The translations under genes and the position numbers were made by a program. A stretch of 64,000 bases of DNA from Micromussa lordhowensis (lineage: Eukaryota > Cnidaria > Anthozoa > Scleractinia > Lobophylliidae), in assembly GCA_964020085.1 (NCBI GenBank), contig OZ026598.1:23252450-23316449 (forward strand), written 5' to 3'. The notes beneath the pieces are model-generated. The model was given only the letters and a program-made list of their open reading frames with translations. It searched no databases and was not told the origin of the DNA. Shown one piece after another: positions 58,066-64,000 of this stretch (the stretch's first letter is position 1; the number at the start of each line of letters is the position of its first letter).

Positions 58066-59640
58066 CAGTTGTGGGGTAGTAAGCCCGCTGGAACCGGGGT
58101 CGGTTGTTCGTCTGCGTAAGGAGCTAGTGATCTGAATTTCTCTACCTGTAAGCCAGATAAAGCATCGCTCTCGCGGTTAACGCGACCAGCAATGTGCTTA
58201 GCACGAAACAAAATGTTGTATTTAAGAGTGCAGAGAACAAAGTGCCTAAGCAAAGCCATAACTGAACGATCTTTAGAAGTTTGCCTATTGATTATCTCAA
58301 CAACTGCCTGATTATCCGAAAAGAAAACAATACATTTGTCATGCATAAGTGGTCCCCAAATCTCAAGAGCCAGGACAATTGGAAAAAACTCTAAGATAGC
58401 GATATTGAATTGTTTCCAAGCGTAGGGCCACTCTCCAAAACACCAATGTTTGCCAAATATTGCGGTGTAACCCAAGGAACCAGCTGCGTCCGTAAATAAA
58501 TTGAGGTTTTGAGAAGTGGCCCACCGCGAACTGAGGAAAAAGGATTTGCCATTGTACACGCTCAAAAATTCCAGCCATACGTCGAGATCGTGTTTACATT
58601 CCTTCGTTAATCGGACGTGATGGGTGGGTTTTCGGATACCTCTAGTCAAGTCTATCAAACGGCGCAGAAAAGCACGACCAGGAACCACAACACAGCAGGC
58701 GAAATTGAGAAGCCCTATTAAAGATTGCAGCTCTTTTAGAGTGATGCTTTTTCGAGAACAAAAAGCAGCCAATTGGGTACGGCATTTGGCAAGCTTGTCT
58801 TCTGGAAGACGAGCCTCCATCAAAGCCGTATCTAAGGTAATCCCCGCGAATTGTAAAGCATTGGTTGGGCCCATAGTTTTTTCGTCCGCTATCGGAACGC
58901 CTATACGACGGCAAACGCAAAGAAAATTATCGAGGTCTACCTGACATTTCGCCTCTGAAGGCCCAATAAATAAGAAGTCATCTAAAATATGTATGACCGA
59001 CGACGCTCGTAATTTAACTTGAGCAATCCATTCTAACGCAGTGCTGAATGATTCAAAAATATTACAGGACGACAAGCACCCCATGGGCAGGCATTTGTCA
59101 AAATAGAATTTCCCTTGCCATTCCATTCAGAGCAATGGGAAATCGCGGGGGGCTACGGGAATAATACGAAAAGCGGATTTAATATCTGTCTTAGCCAGAA
59201 AACAGCCCTTTCCTATTGCTTTAATGAGCCTAACAGCATCATCGATAGTGGCATATTTTACGGTTGCTAACTCTTTGGGTATACCATCGTTAACAGATAA
59301 ACTCTCCGGGTACGACAAATGATGAATTAACCAAAATTCCCCTGGCAATTTTTTGGGAACGATGCCTAGGGGCGATACCCTGAAAGTTTCAAAGGGAGGC
59401 GAATCAAACGGACCTACAATTCTGCCCCCTGCGAGCTCTTTTGACAACTTATCATTTACGCTAGTAGGATTGTCCATGGCACTCTTCAGATTTGGGGATC
59501 GGATTGCAAGGAGAGAACTAAACTATCGTATTGAAAAACCGTGAAGAAAGCCTTGAATAAGATAGTCCGAGGTTACGTTGTTATAACCCTTAAGATAAAA
59601 GGCGAGACGGTCGGGCCTTACCGGTGTTGGCCCGCGGCTC
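58053..59640 (-). pseudogene. Reverse transcriptase-RNase H of the Ngaro-like element
   Basis: The RT frame overlaps the end of gag (YLKGYNNVTSDYLIQGFLHGF). It includes FLAKTDIKSAFRIIPV, LPMGCLSSCNIFE and the catalytic HILDDFLF. RNase H acidic sites are LFTDAAGS, LEFFPIVLALE, FSDNQAVVE and NRESDALS. In-frame stops: TAG at 59523-59525 and TGA at 59127-59129 (Gly expected before MEWQGKF). No frameshift otherwise. Confidence 0.88.
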
Positions 59641-60701
59641 AGCAACCGATGTTCCTCCCTGACTGTCACTCCCAGAGGGTATGCTAGGGGCTGCATTGTT
59701 TGGGTTACTGTGCGCTCTGGTAGCGCTGCATTGGCTTGCGGGATGGACTGCCCCACACTTGAAACAGGAGTGTTTGAAATTGCAGCCCCTGCAGAACTGA
59801 CCGGAATGAAATCTCCAACAAACCCCTCTGGGAAAGGACTGAAAGGGACGTTGGTTGGGCCGTCTAGCTCGAAAATCATAGTTGGAATTTTGGCGTGAGG
59901 TGATGAGGGAACTATGCATAGCCTGGTGCCATAATTCCCAAGCCACGTTATCCCATGGGTATCGGTCAGGTTTAGACTGGCGAAGAAATCGGAACTGCTC
60001 GTCATAATATCGCCAGTTGCCTTGTTTTGCTGCAATGTCCCTGACCACCTCACAATACTTCATCAGAGAACTTATCGCATTAGGAACCCTAATGGTATAA
60101 ACGGCTACAAACACATTAAATGCAGTCACCCATTGATCAATGGATAAACCGCGCCGTTTGGGTTTAACGTGTTCAAGGCAAAGACTAGGCTAATCATGGC
60201 TATGAGTGACAGATAATCGATATTTGGACTCCTCCGGTGCTACGGAGAGAAGAGACGCGAGTCAACGTATTCGTTGGCCCATATCTTTGCCTAGACACGA
60301 TCCGAAACGCGAGACTCGAGGTCAAAAGTGACACTGGAAAACGTGTCGTCCAGCTTCTCGGACGCAAAGGTTAGCCTACCCGGAGCCACGGCGTTCTTCA
60401 GTTCTGCAATCTCCCTCGAGGCGGCATCTTCAACCACTGTGGGCTGTGGCATGGACGGATTGCTAATCCTTTGTTCGCCAACTGCGGGAGAGATATTTAG
60501 GGTGCCGATGCCGGCTGACTGTAAGGCCCCCGATATCGCGTTGGAAATGATCTCACCCAGGACTGTGGGGCTGAACTGAGGAGTAGGCGTTGTGCTCTCA
60601 GACAAGGACGCTGACTGACCCTCTGATCGCCGCTGTTTCACCGCTACCGCAAGTGTGGTACTTTTTGATGACCGGCGCTTAGAGGCTCGTTTAGGAGGCA
60701 T
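59590..60701 (-). pseudogene. Gag-like protein of the Ngaro-like element
   Basis: A basic N-terminus (MPPKRASKRRSSK) is followed by a middle domain broken by TAG at 60291 and further shifts to about 60,180. The C-terminal part has ISSLMKYCEVVRDIA and a zinc region CWRFHSGQFCRGCNFKHSCFKCGAVHPASQC (listed here as its Cys/His spacing C-x8-C-x2-C-x4-H-x-C-x2-C-x3-H-x4-C). Binds element RNA by analogy. Confidence 0.72.
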
Positions 60702-60965
60702 GCTTATGAAAAATTGAAATTATATTACTCAAGCGTATATCCTATTAAAACGTTGCGAAGCTCAAAATTAGTGGGTGTACTTCCCTTGCCCTAGCAGGCT
60801 GGAAGCATGTAAGCCAATGAGTCAAATGCCACAAATAAATCAGGACAAAGAGATCCGAGACATTCAGTAAAGGCTTATGCGAAAGCCAATGAATGTCAAG
60901 TACATATAGAGGTAGGCAACATAACAAAACCAAAAATCCGAGACAATACAAAAAGGACAGATTGC

Positions 60966-61200
60966 CCTATAATGGCCTAAGTGTGTTGGGCACACCATTG
61001 CAGTATAACAATAGCCACCAGGTGATAACACACTAATTACGCCGTAAATGTCAAGTGCAATATGATCCGAGACATTTCAGGAGGACTATAAACGTCCTAT
61101 AATGGCCTGAGTGTGTTGGGCCCACTAATGTAGTATAACAATAGCCGCCAGGTGATAACACACTAATTACCCCATAAATGTCAAGTGCAAGTAATTACAA
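60966..61200. repeat. 131-bp direct repeat between gag and hydrolase ORF
   Basis: Units starting CCTATAATGGCCT at 60,966 and 61,097 share GTGTGTTGGGC, CAGGTGATAACACAC and AAATGTCAAGTGCAA. Non-coding leader of the gag ORF. Confidence 0.8.
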
Positions 61201-61318
61201 CTTCCAATATAATAGCCTGCGAAAACTGTATACATGATTGATTATGACGCGTGTATTGAATATTTTGTGGTACTGCCTATAGAAATCACGAGGGCGACAA
61301 TGGCCTATGACGATTGAC

Positions 61319-61900
61319 TTAATCGACGGACACACCCACTAACTTTACAGCCTGTAAAACAGCTCCCAGAATACTACGCGTAAATTTATAGTAACCTAAA
61401 TTGTTTAGATGGACCCCATCAGGTAAATAAAGGTCTCGTTTGCAGTTCCAGAAACCTCGGTGTCGCCAGTAATAACAAAAAGGCAAATGTTCGAGCACTA
61501 CCTTAAGATATTGATGGAGCCGGCCCACTTTATAATTAAACTGCACTGACTCCCGCGTACGCCGCCGCAGAACTTGGCCTACTACAACAACTTCAACTGA
61601 GTGTATATCATGTAAATCTCGAACTAAATTTTCTAGCTCTGAGCCAACAGTCTCAGGTGCGAGCTTAACAAGATCATTGGACCCGAGCTCCAAAATAATG
61701 ATCTGGGGAGCAATTTGACGTACGACTTCTAAGTCAAACTTACGAAATTTCTCGATTGTGCGGCCCCCAACGCCATGAAAATGAATATCCGCAATATCAC
61801 TAAGGCTGGTAAACGCATGCTTGTGCCGCTTCTTCTGCACAAACGCCTCTAGCCGGTGAACAAAAGAGTGCCCGATTATTAGCACGCGATGTTTAGCCAT
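61319..61900 (-). CDS. SGNH-fold hydrolase ORF of the Ngaro-like element
   Basis: 193 codons from MAKHRVL (61900), fully open. SGNH blocks are visible: VLIIGHSFVHRL (nucleophile Ser in GHS), HGVGGRTIEKF (Gly block), ILELGSNDLVKL (Asn block) and LPDGVHLNNLGYYKF (Asp/His). Such enzymes are esterase or lipase-like; SGNH ORFs are recorded in some Ngaro elements with unknown role. The frame could extend upstream to 61975 by a hydrophobic stretch, but the ATG at 61900 gives the family's usual start. It is the only undamaged ORF of the element. Confidence 0.85.
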   Translation of the reverse strand: MAKHRVLIIGHSFVHRLEAFVQKKRHKHAFTSLSDIADIHFHGVGGRTIEKFRKFDLEVVRQIAPQIIILELGSNDLVKLAPETVGSELENLVRDLHDIHSVEVVVVGQVLRRRTRESVQFNYKVGRLHQYLKVVLEHLPFCYYWRHRGFWNCKRDLYLPDGVHLNNLGYYKFTRSILGAVLQAVKLVGVSVD

Positions 61901-62024
61901 AATGGTAGAAAAATGAGCGGGCACTAACAGCAAGGTAAACCGAAGCTTACCGATAGCCAAAATAATGATAAACACCCTTATTTGAGTAAAAGCTAGGGCT
62001 ACAACAGTTGAACTTGCCTGTTTC

Positions 62025-62251
62025 CAACGAAAGAAAGTGAAGTAAGCCTCGAAAGCTAAACTGCTATCACGATCGGCGCTAGCAGAAAAAGGGGCGAGGG
62101 ATAGCAGAGGTCACGAATTTGTAGCTCGCTCCGCGTGTGGTTTAGCCCATTATCGTTATGGCTATCAACCTCTGCAGCTTGTACCATAAGATAAGATAAG
62201 GCCCCTCCCCTGCATAAAACCCATTATCGCGCTAAGACAATAATGGGCCAT
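62025..62251 (-). repeat. Split direct repeat A1
   Basis: 5' end of the Ngaro-like element; read on the minus strand starts ATGGCCCATTATTG. Partner of A2. Confidence 0.93.
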
Positions 62252-63575
62252 ATATTGAAAGGCCTTAACATATGTCTCAAGTGCAACCAAATGTGGTAAG
62301 GAGAAGATTTCTTTTAATTGTTGGGTTGTGAAATTAAAATCAATCTTCAATTTGTGGACAATATTAGGAAGCTGAGCTTTTTTTGAAACCAGCAATGAAT
62401 AATAATCTTTTGATTTTTTGTCTTTAGTGTCAAAGATTTTATTTCCAATTAAAAGTTGTGATGGGGATATGGTTGATGTATTTAGGTTGATTTTTTTTAA
62501 ATGAGAAGGTACAGAATGACGGAGGCCCGCCCATTGCAGAAAATTGCTCTTATCAATTTTGTTCGAAAAATAATTATAGGAGTCTGTTGTACTTAAGTCG
62601 AATCGAAGATCGTGTATGTAAATGATTCCTGACTTGAAGTAATTTTTATAGTACACCGGCTTATTGTCTATTCGAATCTCTTTATTATTCCAAACAATAA
62701 TTTTCCAGTCACCTTCTGAAGCGAAGGATTTGCGAAATTCCGACCACCATAACAGAAGTTCCTGATAAAATTGGGAAGATATCGTATAATCAGAAACTTC
62801 ATAATTACAATTAAGAAAGAGCTTACCTCCCACGGGCTTTAATAATTGAAGTAAATACGTCTTCCATGTTGCATTTGAATCGTTAAATAGTCGTTTTAGC
62901 CAGGCCAATCTTAAAGATTTAACCATGCTTTCCAAATCTATCATTTTTAGACCACCTTTCTCATAATCGTTTATTACTGACACGCAGGTCACTTTATCTG
63001 TGCCATTCCATAAGAACTTGAATAGCAATTGATTCAGTTTATTCACAATTTCCTTTGGTGTAGGAAGTAACGAACATACGTAGGCGAATTTTGGGATCAA
63101 AAAAGATTTAATTCTTGTCACTTTACCATAGATAGACAGGCCCCTAGAGGACCAAATATTAATGAGTTTTTTTATACTATCTAGCCTTTCAATAAAGTTC
63201 TTTTCCTTTAATAGTTTCTGGTGATATGTAAAATATACCCCCAGAGCTTTAACCGGGATTTTAGGCCATTTAATACCAAAATATTCTTCTTTACTTTCTT
63301 TTAATGATCCTATCCACATACCCTCAGTTTTTGAGCAGTTAATTTTAAGACCGGAAATGTTTCGAAACCGGTCCCGTAGTTCAAATAATACTTTGGCAGA
63401 GTTAGTATCCGCTAATATCGCCGTGGTGTCGTCGGCATACTGTAAAAGTTTCGTTTCTTGCTCTTCAATATAAATTCCTTTAATGTCCGAATTTTGTCTA
63501 ATGGCGATAGCCAGCGTTTCTACAGCTACAACGAACAGATATGGAGATAGCGGGTCTCCCTGCCGAACTCCCTGC
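62252..63575 (-). mobile_element. L1-like LINE, RT part (right of nested insertion), 5'-truncated
   Basis: An open frame from GVRQGDPLSPYLF through the catalytic YADDT and a long connection region to TYVKAFQY, where the Ngaro-like element interrupts it. Codons resume in frame at 55718 (KVINSILY). At 63,575 the RT frame is cut directly against the minisatellite. The open part of over 440 codons has no stop. Confidence 0.88.
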
Positions 63576-63680
63576 AAGGATCTTTTAGGTTCCTGCAGCA
63601 ATAGACTCCTGCAAGGATCCTTCAGGTCCCAGCAAAGATCCTCAAGGTTCTTATTCAGTTTCTTGAAGGATTTATGATTA
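63576..63680. repeat. Minisatellite, right block
   Basis: Copies of the GATCCTTCAGGTCCCTGCAA unit, matching the block at 54.5-55.0 kb. Confidence 0.8.
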
Positions 63681-64000
63681 TTGGATCTTTTTGTTGTATA
63701 TTGTCAGCGAGTGACTAGGTTACTGCTTGGAGATATTTTTAGCAAACTGATTTTCAGATTGCATGAGCATCTCTCCAGAACCCTTAAATTTGCATGGAAA
63801 AACAAAAAACAAAATAACAAATAACATACAAAAGCAAGCACTCAATGCCTTTCAGTGTAATTCCAATTGTATTTTATTTCCTGAAGTTGTAATGCAGCGT
63901 TTTAAAAAAACAAAAACGTAAGACTGGGACAATATCCTTTAATAGCATCTTATTATGATTTAAGGTCAACCACTAACCAACTGTAACTGTGAAATCCTAT
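63681..64000. other. Non-coding end of the window
   Basis: Nothing recognised. Confidence 0.4.

Larger units (their letters stand above)
55719..62251 (-). mobile_element. Ngaro-like tyrosine-recombinase retrotransposon with split direct repeats
   Basis: On the minus strand the layout is A1 (62025-62251), ORFs, B1 (56244-56487), A2 (56017-56243), a 54-bp spacer, then B2 (55719-55962). This A1-ORFs-B1A2-B2 plan defines Ngaro/PAT-type elements. ORFs in order: SGNH hydrolase, Gag, RT-RNase H, tyrosine recombinase. It interrupts a LINE ORF without target duplication, as expected for recombinase-mediated integration. Repeat pairs are well over 95% alike, so the insertion is fairly young even though several ORFs are broken. 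Confidence 0.93.

Overview
The window is animal nuclear DNA, most probably from an anthozoan cnidarian such as a coral or anemone. Genes are split by GT-AG introns, and the space between them is filled by many classes of transposable element: DIRS-like and Ngaro-like tyrosine-recombinase retroelements, L1/Tx1-like and CR1-like LINEs, Gypsy, Penelope, tRNA-derived SINEs, MITEs and several DNA transposons. The cnidarian assignment is inference from this mix. No rRNA, functional tRNA, CRISPR or prokaryotic-style operon is visible. Almost every coding region carries at least one stop or frameshift, so most entries are relics.

Layout. 0-12.5 kb: a THAP-like scrap; a DIRS-like element on the minus strand (1.6-5.4 kb); an L1-like LINE whose 3' two-thirds lie on the minus strand and whose 5' part lies inverted beside it (5.75-9.5 kb); a broken DUF3504/KIAA1958-like gene split by a MITE (9.6-11.0 kb); a LINE tail; and a Ulp1-like protease gene. 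12.7-13.3 kb is a 94-bp tandem repeat. 13.85-29.0 kb: one multi-exon minus-strand gene of unknown function. One of its introns is interrupted by a 7.7-kb DNA transposon (15,915-23,606) with perfect 89-bp TIRs and a 9-bp target-site duplication. That transposon carries a DUF6589-type multi-exon gene (+) facing a RecQ-like helicase (-).

29.3-36 kb: a CR1-like LINE; a P2X7 'ballast' domain gene (+) facing the last exons of a DDE transposase (-); and a DDE_4 transposase split by a SINE. 36.7-47.5 kb: a Penelope element, then a second, larger cassette with a ten-exon DDE-type transposase (+) facing a P2X7-ballast gene and a RecQ-like helicase (both -). 47.8-52.3 kb: a rearranged Gypsy element. 53-54.3 kb: another fragment of the same transposase family. 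54.5-63.7 kb: a nest of three layers, in which a minisatellite holds an L1-like LINE and the LINE holds a complete Ngaro-like element with split direct repeats and an SGNH-hydrolase ORF.

The main signal is a set of DNA-transposon cassettes in which a transposase-like gene sits tail-to-tail with accessory genes (a RecQ-like helicase, a stand-alone P2X7 ballast domain, or both). The 15.9-23.6 kb element has unambiguous ends and is the best candidate for an undescribed transposon type. Family names come from motif recognition by eye; no database search was run.
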